NCBI RefSeq assembly: GCF_003258355.1
Contig: NZ_QKPO01000005.1
Location: 124,001 to 188,000 of the forward strand
Source of the DNA: Confluentibacter sediminis
Lineage (GTDB): Bacteria > Bacteroidota > Bacteroidia > Flavobacteriales > Flavobacteriaceae
Direction of reading: 5' to 3'
DNA length: 64,000 bases
A program made the translations under genes and the position numbers. The notes below the pieces were generated by a model, which searched no databases, was not told the origin of the DNA, and saw nothing but the letters and a program-made list of their open reading frames with translations. Of the stretch, positions 45,093 through 54,158 are shown in pieces; positions within the stretch are counted from its first letter, which is position 1, and the number at the start of each line of letters is the position of its first letter.

Positions 45093-45545
45093 ATTTGGGA
45101 TGCTTCTTTTTACCATACTTTTTTAACGATTGAAGAACAAAAAGAAGTCAATACAGATTATATTTTGAATATTCTTTCGGGAAAGGATAAACATATTGTA
45201 CTCTCAAAAAGTGATTTTGAAACCATGTTAATGACACATTATCTACTAACGGATAACACCGTCATTAAAAAAAATGCATATAACATTCCTGAACCTGTGG
45301 ATGGTATAGAAATCACCAATAACAAAATTGAAGTCGTTTTTGTTCCCTTGTTAGCGTTTGATAAAAAAGGCAACCGTGTTGGCTACGGAAAAGGCTTTTA
45401 TGATAGATTTTTAAACGATTGCAAACCTGACACTATTAAAGTTGGACTCTCTTTTTTTGAAGCCGAAGATAGTATTGATGATGTTTTTAAAAATGATATT
45501 AAATTAGATTATTGTGTAACCCCTGAGCGGGTATATAAATTTTAA
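45093..45545 (+). pseudogene. 5-formyltetrahydrofolate cyclo-ligase, 5'-truncated second copy
   Basis: In-frame remnant of 151 codons equal to residues 38-187 of the intact FCL at 39731. The alignment is gap-free over 453 bases: 62 identical bases at the 5' edge, then about 64 differences in 391 bases, mostly synonymous. So the copy has diverged under protein-level constraint and is not a fresh duplicate. There is no start: an in-frame stop lies at 45069-45071 and no ATG follows before the homologous part. Without the N-terminal domain it should be inactive. Its stop overlaps the convergent OmpA-like gene by 4 bases. Confidence 0.92.
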
Positions 45546-47428
45546 TTCTCACAATTTTCACAATAAGTTTTTCGTAAATATTCATTAGATAATAACTGAA
45601 ATGTCACGCCTCCCTTATCTACAGAATTAAACAGTTTACAAAATCGTTGATTATTTAAATTATAGGCATTAAGTAAAATTGTTCTATAATTTGGATCTTG
45701 GGTCAGCTTCTTATCAATTAAAGTTAAATTTAAATAGTAAAACAATAAATCTTCATCAATATCAATACTTCTTGCTTTTCTTTCCAATAATTTAACGGCA
45801 AAATTAGAATTACCGTAGATACTAAAAAACTGAGCTAAACTTAAATAATCATAATTAGACAAAGAGAAATTTTTATAATTATCATTTACATAATCAACCG
45901 ATTTTTCTTTATTGTCAAAATCTCTGTTTCTCATTAATTTTTCAGCGATTACAATGTGGAAGTTTACCATCATTCTTGAAATAAGCGAATTATCTATTCC
46001 ATATTTTTTTAAATCGTTTATGTCCTTTATTAATTTAGATTCATCAATATCTATAGCCTTATTTCTCCAGAGTTTAATCTCTATAGCTACCCTGTTATAT
46101 TTTAGCTCTCCTTCCTTAGGCGCTAGTTTTTCAAGATCAAGCAATTCATTATAAACGATTAAAGCCTGTCTTTCATTCAGGATATATTTATATGTAATAT
46201 TTTTATTGATTATTTTGGCATATTTAACCTGCTTCGGTATTTTCATGTCTTGCAAAATAGTAGCAGAAGCTTCTTGTGCTTTGATTTTTTCAAAAATTGA
46301 ATTTTGGATTTCTTTCGCTCTATCAAGTTTTCCTTCTGCAATTCTACTGTTAAACTCCGCTAACAACATATTTGCAGATTCTACTTTATTTTTTTCTTTC
46401 TTTTCCAACTCTAATTCAACAACTGCCTTTCTATGGTTTTTTAAAATATTTTCCATATCTGTTGAAATAGGGCCAGCCATAATTTTTCTAATTTCATTTT
46501 TAGTTAACAACTTTAAATGCTCATATTTAGTTTCCCCAATATCATTAAAAAATTCCACCCAATTTTCAGATGAAGAAACAACTGTTTTAATAGTTGGCTT
46601 TTGAAATGCCTGCAATGCAGCAACAATACTTTTTGCTCGTTGTTCATGCAACTCTGCATTACGACTGGAAACTCCTTCAATAGATGAATATGCTTTAATA
46701 TTTAAAGTTTTAATATCAAAGTCTGTCGTCCTTAAAGAGTCATAAATTGGTTTAATATCTGCTTGCGAATAATTGGATTTATTCTTCTCAAAAGGTATTA
46801 TAAACTTTAACGTTTTATTTCTAATTGCAGAACCATCTTGAGCCGATGATCTTATTTGTTTTGTGTCATAGGTTAAATAATCCAAATACATTCCCATATC
46901 CAATAAATCCCATGAGTAGTAATCCAAACCATAAGTAATGTAATATTGGCAGAGGTTTTTTCTTCCTAAAAAAAGTATATTATATTCTAAATCGTCTTTT
47001 AGAAGAGCTTTAGGTATGATACCAACTTTTACTCTAAATGTATTTTGTATAGTAGATTCTAAACCACTTTGCAATTCTTTAGAATATATAGGTTTAAGTA
47101 AAATTCCTTTTATCTGAGTATTACTAATAGATTCAATCCCACAATCGTATCTGTCTTTCGAAACAATATCTATAGCAATCCCATCATCTGTATTTTTAAA
47201 CAGTAAGTTAAACCAATTCTTATCGTTTACTTCAAAATAAAGATTATCATTTTCTCTTAAAATTGAATAACTTACTTCTTTTGGTTTTTGGTTGAATGCA
47301 TTGATACACTCTTTACATTTTTGGTCTCTATCGTTGGCATTAAAAACAATATCGAATGTGTTTTGAGACAAAGCTAGGTTTGAAATACAAAATAAGCATG
47401 AAATAGCGAATAGCAGTTTACCTTTCAT
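45542..47428 (-). CDS. Exported OmpA-motif protein, unknown role
   Basis: A 628-residue secreted protein (signal peptide ending SNLALSQ). Residues about 240-285 contain an OmpA-C-like peptidoglycan-binding-type motif (IKAYSSIEGVSSRNAELHEQRAKSIVAALQ). The rest is charged and helical, with TPR-like helices toward the C-terminus (YLSLAQFFSIYGNSNFAVKLLERKA). It has cysteines in both ends (CKECINAF; CENCEN at the terminus). The full family is not recognised. It stands right at the edge of the FCL-bounded toxin island but outside it. Confidence 0.65.
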   Translation of the reverse strand: MKGKLLFAISCLFCISNLALSQNTFDIVFNANDRDQKCKECINAFNQKPKEVSYSILRENDNLYFEVNDKNWFNLLFKNTDDGIAIDIVSKDRYDCGIESISNTQIKGILLKPIYSKELQSGLESTIQNTFRVKVGIIPKALLKDDLEYNILFLGRKNLCQYYITYGLDYYSWDLLDMGMYLDYLTYDTKQIRSSAQDGSAIRNKTLKFIIPFEKNKSNYSQADIKPIYDSLRTTDFDIKTLNIKAYSSIEGVSSRNAELHEQRAKSIVAALQAFQKPTIKTVVSSSENWVEFFNDIGETKYEHLKLLTKNEIRKIMAGPISTDMENILKNHRKAVVELELEKKEKNKVESANMLLAEFNSRIAEGKLDRAKEIQNSIFEKIKAQEASATILQDMKIPKQVKYAKIINKNITYKYILNERQALIVYNELLDLEKLAPKEGELKYNRVAIEIKLWRNKAIDIDESKLIKDINDLKKYGIDNSLISRMMVNFHIVIAEKLMRNRDFDNKEKSVDYVNDNYKNFSLSNYDYLSLAQFFSIYGNSNFAVKLLERKARSIDIDEDLLFYYLNLTLIDKKLTQDPNYRTILLNAYNLNNQRFCKLFNSVDKGGVTFQLLSNEYLRKTYCENCEN

Positions 47429-47501
47429 TAATTGAGAGTTTGAAAGAATTTTATTAAAATATAAATATAGGAAAAATACTTACTTCTAATATTTTGGTTT
47501 A

Positions 47502-48122
47502 CTATTTTTTAGGAAATGCTTTTCTATTAAAGACAATAAGCATAATAAAACCAGTGCTAATGGCTACATCGGCCACATTAAAAACGGGTTCAAAAAACGT
47601 AAAGAATTGACCTCCATAAAAAGGCAACCATTCAGGCAAATAGCCTTTGTATAAAGGGAAATAAAGCATATCTACTACTTTCCCATGCAATAAAGTGTCG
47701 TAACCACCTTCGCGAGGTAAAAATGTGGCAACATTTAAATAACTATCATTAAAAAAAACACCATAAAAAACAGAATCTATAATATTACCTAAAGCACCTG
47801 CAAAGATTAACGCAATAGCTACTACTAATACGGTAGACGATTGCTTTTTTGTAGCATCATACAACCAATACCCAATACCAAAAATGGCAATGATCCTAAA
47901 TATGGTTAATGCTGTTTTTGCAGATCTCTCAGACACAAACGACACAAAATCACTAATTCTGGTTCCCCACGCCATGCCTTCATTTTCAATAAAAAAGATT
48001 TTAAACCAACTAAAAACTTGAATGCTATCTTGAAGTTGAAAGTGCATTTTTACATATATTTTGCTTATTTGATCAATAAGCAAAACAATGATGATAAGAA
48101 AGATGGATTTTTTTAAAGACAT
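47502..48122 (-). CDS. lspA: Lipoprotein signal peptidase
   Basis: Cleaves the signal peptide from diacylglyceryl prolipoproteins at the inner membrane; this window alone encodes at least six candidate substrates. The 206-residue protein has four membrane helices, FIENEGMAWG near residue 47, and the two catalytic aspartates in AGALGNIIDSVFYG and VFNVADVAISTG. It is longer than the E. coli protein, with an extended loop of about 30 residues, as is usual in Bacteroidota. Confidence 0.95.
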   Translation of the reverse strand: MSLKKSIFLIIIVLLIDQISKIYVKMHFQLQDSIQVFSWFKIFFIENEGMAWGTRISDFVSFVSERSAKTALTIFRIIAIFGIGYWLYDATKKQSSTVLVVAIALIFAGALGNIIDSVFYGVFFNDSYLNVATFLPREGGYDTLLHGKVVDMLYFPLYKGYLPEWLPFYGGQFFTFFEPVFNVADVAISTGFIMLIVFNRKAFPKK

Positions 48123-48171
48123 TAATTTTTATTACAATATAGCTTCCTGCTTTAACATAAATGACAAATAA

Positions 48172-48199
48172 AAACGTCTCGGTTTAAATCGAGACGTTT
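48172..48199 (-). terminator. Intrinsic terminator between the DksA-like gene and lspA
   Basis: Ten-bp perfect stem (AAACGTCTCG, arms 48172-48181 and 48190-48199) with an 8-base loop, then TTTTATTTG on the minus strand. It ends the ileS/DksA-like transcript and leaves lspA to its own promoter. Confidence 0.82.
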
Positions 48200-48307
48200 C
48201 ATGTATTTCTAATATTTTGAATTTGGTTACATGCAACATCCATTATAATGCTATTCCTTAATTAAACTTATAAAGTGGATGTTTCAAATATATAACTTCA
48301 TTTAAAA

Positions 48308-48688
48308 CTATTGCATATTTTTTGCTTCGATACTTAACGTTGCGTGTGGCACTAATTTTAAACGCTCTTTATTGATAAGTTTTCCTGTAACACGACAAAT
48401 ACCATAGGTTTTGTTTTCAATACGAATCAAAGCATTTTTTAAATCGCGAATAAATTTTTCTTGTCTAATTGCCAATTGCGAATTAGATTCTTTACTCATT
48501 ACCTCACTACCTTCATCAAATGCTTTAAACGTTGGCGATGTATCCTCGGTACCGTTACTAAGATTATTCATGTAAGCACTTTTTATAAGGTCTAAATCGT
48601 GCTGTGCTTTCACTATTTTGTCCTGTATAAGCTCTTTAAACTCTGCCAAATCTTTGTCTGAGTACCTTACTGTATTTTCTATAGCCAT
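48308..48688 (-). CDS. TraR/DksA-family protein without a complete zinc finger
   Basis: A 126-residue DksA-like protein: N-terminal coiled-coil (LAEFKELIQDKIVKAQHDLDLIKSAYMNN, residues about 13-95) and a C-terminal degenerate finger, YGICRVTGKLINKERLKLVPHATLSIEAKN. Canonical DksA has four cysteines there; only one remains, replaced by Thr, Ser and Ala at the others. The acidic coiled-coil tip (DEGSEVMSKE) is kept. It may modulate RNA polymerase through the secondary channel. It starts 4 bases after ileS and is co-transcribed with it. Confidence 0.85.
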   Translation of the reverse strand: MAIENTVRYSDKDLAEFKELIQDKIVKAQHDLDLIKSAYMNNLSNGTEDTSPTFKAFDEGSEVMSKESNSQLAIRQEKFIRDLKNALIRIENKTYGICRVTGKLINKERLKLVPHATLSIEAKNMQ

Positions 48689-48692
48689 AATT

Positions 48693-51600
48693 TTAGTGTT
48701 TTTGTATAAACAACTTGGTGTTTACATCATCAAAAGTAATTTCTATACCGTTGTTTATATGATCTATAATTTCAAGTTCTTCTGTTAATGTTTCTGTTTT
48801 AATATACTCTAAATTCGAGTGTACTGCTTGTGCCATGTTCTCATCTTTTTCAAGCATCACATCAATACGATCGGTAACTTCAAAACCTGAATCTTTACGC
48901 AAATTTTGAATACGGTTTACAAGTTCTCTTGCAATGCCTTCTTTTCGTAATTCATCAGTAATAGTAATGTCTAAAGCCACTGTTAATGCGCCTTCATTGG
49001 CAACTAACCACCCTTCAATATCTTGAGATGTAATCTCCACATCATCAATGGCTAAAGTTATATTTTTTCCATTAATAACAATATCCAAAACCCCATTTTG
49101 TTCCATTTTGTTAATATCTTCTGACGTAAAGTTAATTACTTCACTTGCGATGGCTTTCATGTCCTTCCCAAAACGAGGGCCAAGGGTTTTAAAATTAGGT
49201 TTTATTTGTTTTACAAGTATAGCTGAAGCCTCTTCTAAGAGTTCAATATCTTTAATATTTACTTCGTGTTTTATTAAGTTTGAAACTGCCAAAATCTCCT
49301 CCTTTTGCTGTTTACTTGTCACAGGAATCATGATTTTTTGAAGTGGCTGACGCACTTTTATTTTTTCTTTGGCTCGTAATGATAATACTAAAGACGATAT
49401 TGTTTGTGCGTTTTCCATTTTACGCTCTAAACTCTTATCAATAACAGCTTCATTAAATTTTGGAAATTCCGCTAAATGGATACTTTCAAAAACCTCTTTT
49501 TTGGTTACAGAATTCAAATCCAAATACAATCTATCCATAAAGAAAGGCGCAATGGGTGCTCCTAACTTAGCAATGGTTTCCATACACGTGTAAAGCGTTT
49601 GGTAAGCCGAAATTTTATCTGGTTGGTAATCACCTTTCCAGAAACGTCTTCTACTTAAACGCACATACCAATTACTCAAATAATCTTGAGTGAAATCTGA
49701 AATGGCTCTTGCCGCCTTGGTTGGCTCATATTCCGCATAAAACTCGTCAACTTTCTTAATCAATGTATGTAATTCTGAAAGTATCCAACGGTCTATTTCT
49801 GGGCGTTCGTTTAAGGGAATATCAGCTTCCGCATAAGTGAAATTGTCCAAATTGGCATACAATTGAAAGAACGAATAGGTATTATAAAGTGTTCCGAAAA
49901 ACTTACGTTTCACTTCTTCAATACCTTCTAAATCAAACTTTAAATTATCCCAAGGATTGGCATTGGAAATCATGTACCAACGCGTCGCATCTGCTCCGTA
50001 AGTCGATAGGATTTCAAAAGGGTCTACGGCATTACCAAGACGTTTGGACATCTTTTGTCCATTTTTATCCAACACCAAGCCGTTAGACATCACGTTTTTA
50101 TAGGCTACAGAATCAAAAACCATCGTTGCTATGGCATGAAGGGTATAAAACCAACCGCGTGTTTGATCGACACCTTCAGCGATAAAGTCGGCAGGATATG
50201 ATGTGCCTTTATCAATCAATTCTTTATTTTCAAACGGATAATGCCATTGAGCATAAGGCATAGAACCCGAATCGAACCATACGTCAATCAAATCGCTTTC
50301 GCGTTTCATCGGTTTTCCGTTTGCTGAAACTAAAACAATGTCATCAACAATGTTTTTATGCAAATCTATTTTTGTATAATTTTCTTCGGAATTATTGCCA
50401 ACTTCAAAATCAGCAAATATATCTTTAGAAAGTACCCCGGCTGAAACTGCTTTCTGCATTTCAGCTTTTAATTCTTCAACCGAGCCAATACAAATTTCTT
50501 CTTTACCATCTTCAGTTCTCCAAATTGGCAATGGAATACCCCAATACCTTGAACGCGATAAATTCCAATCGTTTGCATTTGCTAACCAATTACCAAAACG
50601 ACCCGTTCCTGTAGCTTTAGGCTTCCAGTTAATGGTTTCGTTCAATTCAACCATACGGTCTTTAATATCAGTCACTTTAATAAACCAAGAATCTAAAGGA
50701 TAATACAGAATCGGTTTATCGGTACGCCAACAGTTTGGATAACTATGTTTATATTTTTCAACCTTAAAGGCTTTATTTTCTTCTTTTAATTTAATGGCAA
50801 TTTCCACATCTACCGAACGTTCTGGTGCTTCGCCATCATTGTAATATTCGTTCTTTACATATTTGCCCGCATAATCCAACACTTCTGGTCTAAACTTACC
50901 TTGTAAATCCACTAAAGGCACTAAGTTGCCATTTTCGTCTTTTACCAACATAGGCGGCACTTCTGGTGTTGCTTGTTTTGCAACCAAGGCATCATCGGCT
51001 CCAAATGTTGGTGCAGTGTGAACAATTCCTGTACCATCTTCTGTCGTTACAAAATCTCCAGCAATCACTCTAAAAGCATTTTCAGGATTGTCGTTTGGAA
51101 GTACGTATGGTAATAATTGTTCATAGGTAATTCCAACTAAATCTTTACCAATAAATTCTTTTACAACATAAAATGGAATCTTTTTATCATCTTCCTTATA
51201 ACCTAATAATTCCGCTTTTGTTTCAACTAAATTGAACTTTCCTGAAAATTGATAGTTGACTAATTTTTTAGCCAAAATTACATTCATAGGTTTGAATGTA
51301 TACTGGTTATATGTTTCTACTAATACATATTCAATTTTAGGCCCTACGGTTAAAGCCGTATTACTTGGCAAGGTCCAAGGTGTTGTCGTCCAAGCTAAAA
51401 AATAAATATCCCCTTCATTTTGTAAAAAATCGGGTAATGAATCTGCATTTGCTTTAAATTGAGCAACAACCGTCGTATCGGTAACATCTTGATACGTTCC
51501 TGGTTGATTTAACTCATGCGAACTCAACCCTGTTCCCGCCTTTGGTGAGTATGGCTGAATCGTATAACCTTTATATAATAAATTCTTTTTATAAATTTCT

Positions 51601-52106
51601 TTCAATAACCACCAAACACTTTCCATGTATTTAGGCTCGTAGGTAATGTAAGGATGGTCCATATCTACCCAATAGCCCATTTTTTGAGTTAGGTCGTTCC
51701 AAACATCGGTGTAGCGCATGACTGCTTTGCGGCAAGCTGCATTATAATCTTCAACAGAAATGGTTTTTCCAATATCTTCTTTAGTGATGCCAAGTTCTTT
51801 TTCAACACCCAACTCAATAGGTAAACCATGCGTATCCCAACCAGCTTTACGCTTCACTTGGTAGCCTTTCATCGTTTTGTAACGAGGAAAAATATCTTTA
51901 ATGGCACGTGCTAAAACGTGGTGTACACCAGGTAATCCGTTTGCTGAAGGTGGCCCTTCAAAAAACACAAACGATTCGTTGTTTTCTCTGGTTGATATAC
52001 TTTTTTCAAAGATGTTATTTTCTTGCCAATAGTTGAGAATATCCTCTGCAACTTTTGGTAAGTCAAGTCCTTTATATTCAGGAAATTTCGCGTTCATTAT
52101 ATCCAT
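48693..52106 (-). CDS. ileS: Isoleucyl-tRNA synthetase
   Basis: Charges tRNA-Ile. The 1137-residue protein is the long, eukaryote-like type found in Bacteroidota. Visible are PGVHHVLARAIKD (HIGH equivalent, residues about 59-73), the CP1 editing domain (LAWTTTPWTLPSNTAL), KMSKRLGNAVDPFEIL (KMSKS equivalent, near residue 690), the WFDSGSMPYAQWHYP motif, and a long C-terminal domain. The initiator could also be the second ATG 9 bases in (MNAKFPEYKG), which fits relatives better. Confidence 0.97.
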   Translation of the reverse strand: MDIMNAKFPEYKGLDLPKVAEDILNYWQENNIFEKSISTRENNESFVFFEGPPSANGLPGVHHVLARAIKDIFPRYKTMKGYQVKRKAGWDTHGLPIELGVEKELGITKEDIGKTISVEDYNAACRKAVMRYTDVWNDLTQKMGYWVDMDHPYITYEPKYMESVWWLLKEIYKKNLLYKGYTIQPYSPKAGTGLSSHELNQPGTYQDVTDTTVVAQFKANADSLPDFLQNEGDIYFLAWTTTPWTLPSNTALTVGPKIEYVLVETYNQYTFKPMNVILAKKLVNYQFSGKFNLVETKAELLGYKEDDKKIPFYVVKEFIGKDLVGITYEQLLPYVLPNDNPENAFRVIAGDFVTTEDGTGIVHTAPTFGADDALVAKQATPEVPPMLVKDENGNLVPLVDLQGKFRPEVLDYAGKYVKNEYYNDGEAPERSVDVEIAIKLKEENKAFKVEKYKHSYPNCWRTDKPILYYPLDSWFIKVTDIKDRMVELNETINWKPKATGTGRFGNWLANANDWNLSRSRYWGIPLPIWRTEDGKEEICIGSVEELKAEMQKAVSAGVLSKDIFADFEVGNNSEENYTKIDLHKNIVDDIVLVSANGKPMKRESDLIDVWFDSGSMPYAQWHYPFENKELIDKGTSYPADFIAEGVDQTRGWFYTLHAIATMVFDSVAYKNVMSNGLVLDKNGQKMSKRLGNAVDPFEILSTYGADATRWYMISNANPWDNLKFDLEGIEEVKRKFFGTLYNTYSFFQLYANLDNFTYAEADIPLNERPEIDRWILSELHTLIKKVDEFYAEYEPTKAARAISDFTQDYLSNWYVRLSRRRFWKGDYQPDKISAYQTLYTCMETIAKLGAPIAPFFMDRLYLDLNSVTKKEVFESIHLAEFPKFNEAVIDKSLERKMENAQTISSLVLSLRAKEKIKVRQPLQKIMIPVTSKQQKEEILAVSNLIKHEVNIKDIELLEEASAILVKQIKPNFKTLGPRFGKDMKAIASEVINFTSEDINKMEQNGVLDIVINGKNITLAIDDVEITSQDIEGWLVANEGALTVALDITITDELRKEGIARELVNRIQNLRKDSGFEVTDRIDVMLEKDENMAQAVHSNLEYIKTETLTEELEIIDHINNGIEITFDDVNTKLFIQKH

Positions 52107-52164
52107 TTTCTTTTCAATGCGCGAAAATAAGGAATTTTGTTAAAATAGTAACTTTAATAAAGTT

Positions 52165-52198
52165 AAAAAACCATTAACGCTCTAGATTTAATGGGTTT
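52165..52198 (-). terminator. Terminator overlapping the lipoprotein stop codon
   Basis: Arms 52168-52177 and 52188-52198 pair over ten positions with one bulged base around a 10-base loop, and a T-run of six follows on the minus strand. The upstream arm includes the stop codon of the 154-residue lipoprotein gene. Confidence 0.6.
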
Positions 52199-52652
52199 CC
52201 TTAAATACTTTTTGAAAGCGTTTTGCTTTAGCCATAAAAAGCTTTTGTTCATCTGGGCTTAAACTTTCTGTAGAAACTATTTTACCGTTGGATAGATATA
52301 TTTTTTTCGGTTTTGAATTTTCAGAAGAAGATTCAAAATAGGTAAGTTTATTGTTTTTAAAATAATAGTTTTCAATAATGGTTTTATCTGTGGTTTCTAT
52401 ATTATTAATTTTTAATAATTCATTTGTGTCATTATTAAAAGACACGGTGTACTTAAACTTTCCAATATCTTTAAAACCTTCATTATCTGTAAGGGCGCCT
52501 TCTGTTACTTCGGTTTTAATACCTTTATCCGTATCTACCTTTTGCGAATATATTTCAGTTTCTTTTATAACACTTTCAGGGCTTTTAGCCACTTTTGGCC
52601 CACATGCAACCAAAACAATAATAAATATCAGATATAAAGGATGTTTTCTCAT
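52188..52652 (-). CDS. Small lipoprotein, unknown
   Basis: A 154-residue lipoprotein from the ATG at 52652: basic start MRKHPLYLIFIIVLVACGPK with lipobox Cys17. A 25-residue upstream extension would run through the promoter and terminator of radA and lacks sense, so I reject it. The mature part is beta-rich with paired repeats (KFKYTVSFNNDTNELLKIN, ENYYFKNNKLTYFE, PKKIYLSNGKIVSTESL), resembling toxin-antitoxin-like MORN/antitoxin-repeat strands only vaguely. No family recognised. Confidence 0.7.
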   Translation of the reverse strand: MRKHPLYLIFIIVLVACGPKVAKSPESVIKETEIYSQKVDTDKGIKTEVTEGALTDNEGFKDIGKFKYTVSFNNDTNELLKINNIETTDKTIIENYYFKNNKLTYFESSSENSKPKKIYLSNGKIVSTESLSPDEQKLFMAKAKRFQKVFKETH

Positions 52653-52656
52653 ATTA

Positions 52657-52664
52657 CAAATGTA
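52657..52664 (-). promoter_or_regulatory. -7 box abutting the lipoprotein gene start
   Basis: Reverse-strand TACATTTG matches TAnnTTTG and ends 4 bases before the ATG. Transcription would begin at or beside the start codon, again suggesting a leaderless mRNA. It immediately follows the radA terminator. Confidence 0.45.
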
Positions 52665-52667
52665 ATT

Positions 52668-52693
52668 AAAAAAGCCAAAACAATTATTTTGGC
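52668..52693 (-). terminator. Intrinsic terminator after radA
   Basis: Seven-bp stem GCCAAAA/TTTTGGC (arms 52674-52680 and 52687-52693) with a 6-base loop, followed by six Ts on the minus strand. It sits directly upstream of the next gene's -7 box. Confidence 0.7.
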
Positions 52694-52764
52694 TTTCCAT
52701 TGATATAAATAAAAAAATGATTTTCAATTAACTAAATACAAACATATCAGAGCCTAAATATTTT

Positions 52765-54123
52765 TTAAACCAAAACCCCCACCAAATCCTCAATTTTAGA
52801 GATAAGTTGAATTTTAATAGAGGTATTTTTAAGTGATATTTTGTTGTATTTAGAAACATACATTGTTGAAAATCCTAATTTTTCAGCTTCTAGAATACGT
52901 TGCTCAACTCTTTGAATTGGACGAATTTCACCAGACAATCCAACCTCGGCAGCAAAACAAATATCTTTTTGGAGAGCCACATCTTCATTTGATGATAAAA
53001 TGGCCGCAACTACAGCTAAATCGATAGCTGGATCATCAACTGTGATACCTCCTGTAATGTTCAAAAAAACATCTTTAGCCCCTAAACGAAATCCCGCTCG
53101 CTTTTCTAGCACTGCTAAAAGCATATTTAAACGCTTCGCATTAAAACCAGTTGCACTACGCTGTGGTGTACCATAGACAGCTGTACTAACAAGTGCCTGG
53201 ACTTCAATCATCAACGGGCGCATACCTTCTAAAGTTGCCGCAATGGCATTCCCTGATAATTCTTCGTCTTTTTTAGAAATCAAAATTTCTGATGGATTAG
53301 ACACTTCACGCAATCCAGAACCTTGCATTTCGTAAATACCAAGTTCATTTGTGGAACCAAACCTATTTTTATGGGCTCTTAAAATTCTAAACACATAATT
53401 TCTATCACCTTCAAACTGCAACACCGTATCTACCATATGCTCTAAAATTTTTGGTCCAGCAATATTGCCATCTTTTGTAATGTGACCTATTAAAATGACT
53501 GGAGTAGATGTTTCTTTCGCAAACTTAATAAGCTCGGCTGTGCATTCTTTAATTTGCGAAATACTACCAGAAGATGATTCAATATAATCACTATGTAATG
53601 TTTGGATGGAATCAATAATCACAATATCCGGCTCTAATACTTCAATTTGTTTGAAAATATTTTGAGTTTTAGTTTCCGTTAAAATATAACAATTATTATG
53701 ATTTGGATTGATGCGTTCGGCTCGCATTTTTATTTGTTTCTGGCTTTCTTCACCAGACACATATAAGGTTTTGTATGGTAATTTCAATGAGATTTGAAGT
53801 AATAAAGTACTTTTTCCTATTCCTGGCTCTCCACCTAGCAATGTTAATGAGCCGGGAACAATGCCGCCACCTAACACACGGTTAAACTCACCATCAAAAG
53901 TATTTAATCTGGTTTCATTTGTCGCATCAATATCCTTAATTTTCAATGGTACTGCTGCTTTTTTTACTGCTGAAGTAGTTGATTTCCAATCACTTTTTTC
54001 CGGTGTTTGTATAATTTCTTCAACAATAGTGTTCCATTCTTTACATGCTGTACACTGTCCTTGCCATTTTGAATATTGATTGCCGCAACTCTGACAAAAA
54101 AAAGTGGTTTTTAGTTTAGCCAT
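52765..54123 (-). CDS. radA: DNA repair protein RadA
   Basis: RadA (Sms) is a RecA-like, LonP-like ATPase that promotes branch migration in recombinational repair. The 452-residue protein has the N-terminal C4 zinc finger (FFCQSCGNQYSKWQGQCTACKEW), Walker A GGEPGIGKST near residue 96, the RadA-specific KNRFGSTNELG motif, and a C-terminal Lon-protease-like domain (GITVDDPAIDLAVVAAILSS). Complete and in a single-gene unit. Confidence 0.97.
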   Translation of the reverse strand: MAKLKTTFFCQSCGNQYSKWQGQCTACKEWNTIVEEIIQTPEKSDWKSTTSAVKKAAVPLKIKDIDATNETRLNTFDGEFNRVLGGGIVPGSLTLLGGEPGIGKSTLLLQISLKLPYKTLYVSGEESQKQIKMRAERINPNHNNCYILTETKTQNIFKQIEVLEPDIVIIDSIQTLHSDYIESSSGSISQIKECTAELIKFAKETSTPVILIGHITKDGNIAGPKILEHMVDTVLQFEGDRNYVFRILRAHKNRFGSTNELGIYEMQGSGLREVSNPSEILISKKDEELSGNAIAATLEGMRPLMIEVQALVSTAVYGTPQRSATGFNAKRLNMLLAVLEKRAGFRLGAKDVFLNITGGITVDDPAIDLAVVAAILSSNEDVALQKDICFAAEVGLSGEIRPIQRVEQRILEAEKLGFSTMYVSKYNKISLKNTSIKIQLISKIEDLVGVLV

Positions 54124-54158
54124 TTTATTTTTAATAGTCTAATTTTTAAATAACCGAA

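Noticed and set aside
45165-45545. 126-codon frame as a functional short cyclo-ligase
   Set aside because: It begins at a TTG inside the gene and lacks the N-terminal domain; homology continues upstream to 45093 without a start codon, so it is a remnant.
39731-45545. Insertion sequence or integrative phage as the cause of the duplication
   Set aside because: No transposase, integrase, terminal inverted repeats or tRNA target were found; only the cyclo-ligase repeats bound the region.
46206-46604. 132-codon plus-strand open frame
   Set aside because: Antisense to the helical, Lys/Glu-rich part of the OmpA-motif protein, which gives Phe/Ser/Leu-rich shadows without biological meaning.
52653-52727. 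25-codon N-terminal extension of the small lipoprotein
   Set aside because: It would place the lipobox in mid-protein and read through the radA terminator and the gene's own -7 box.
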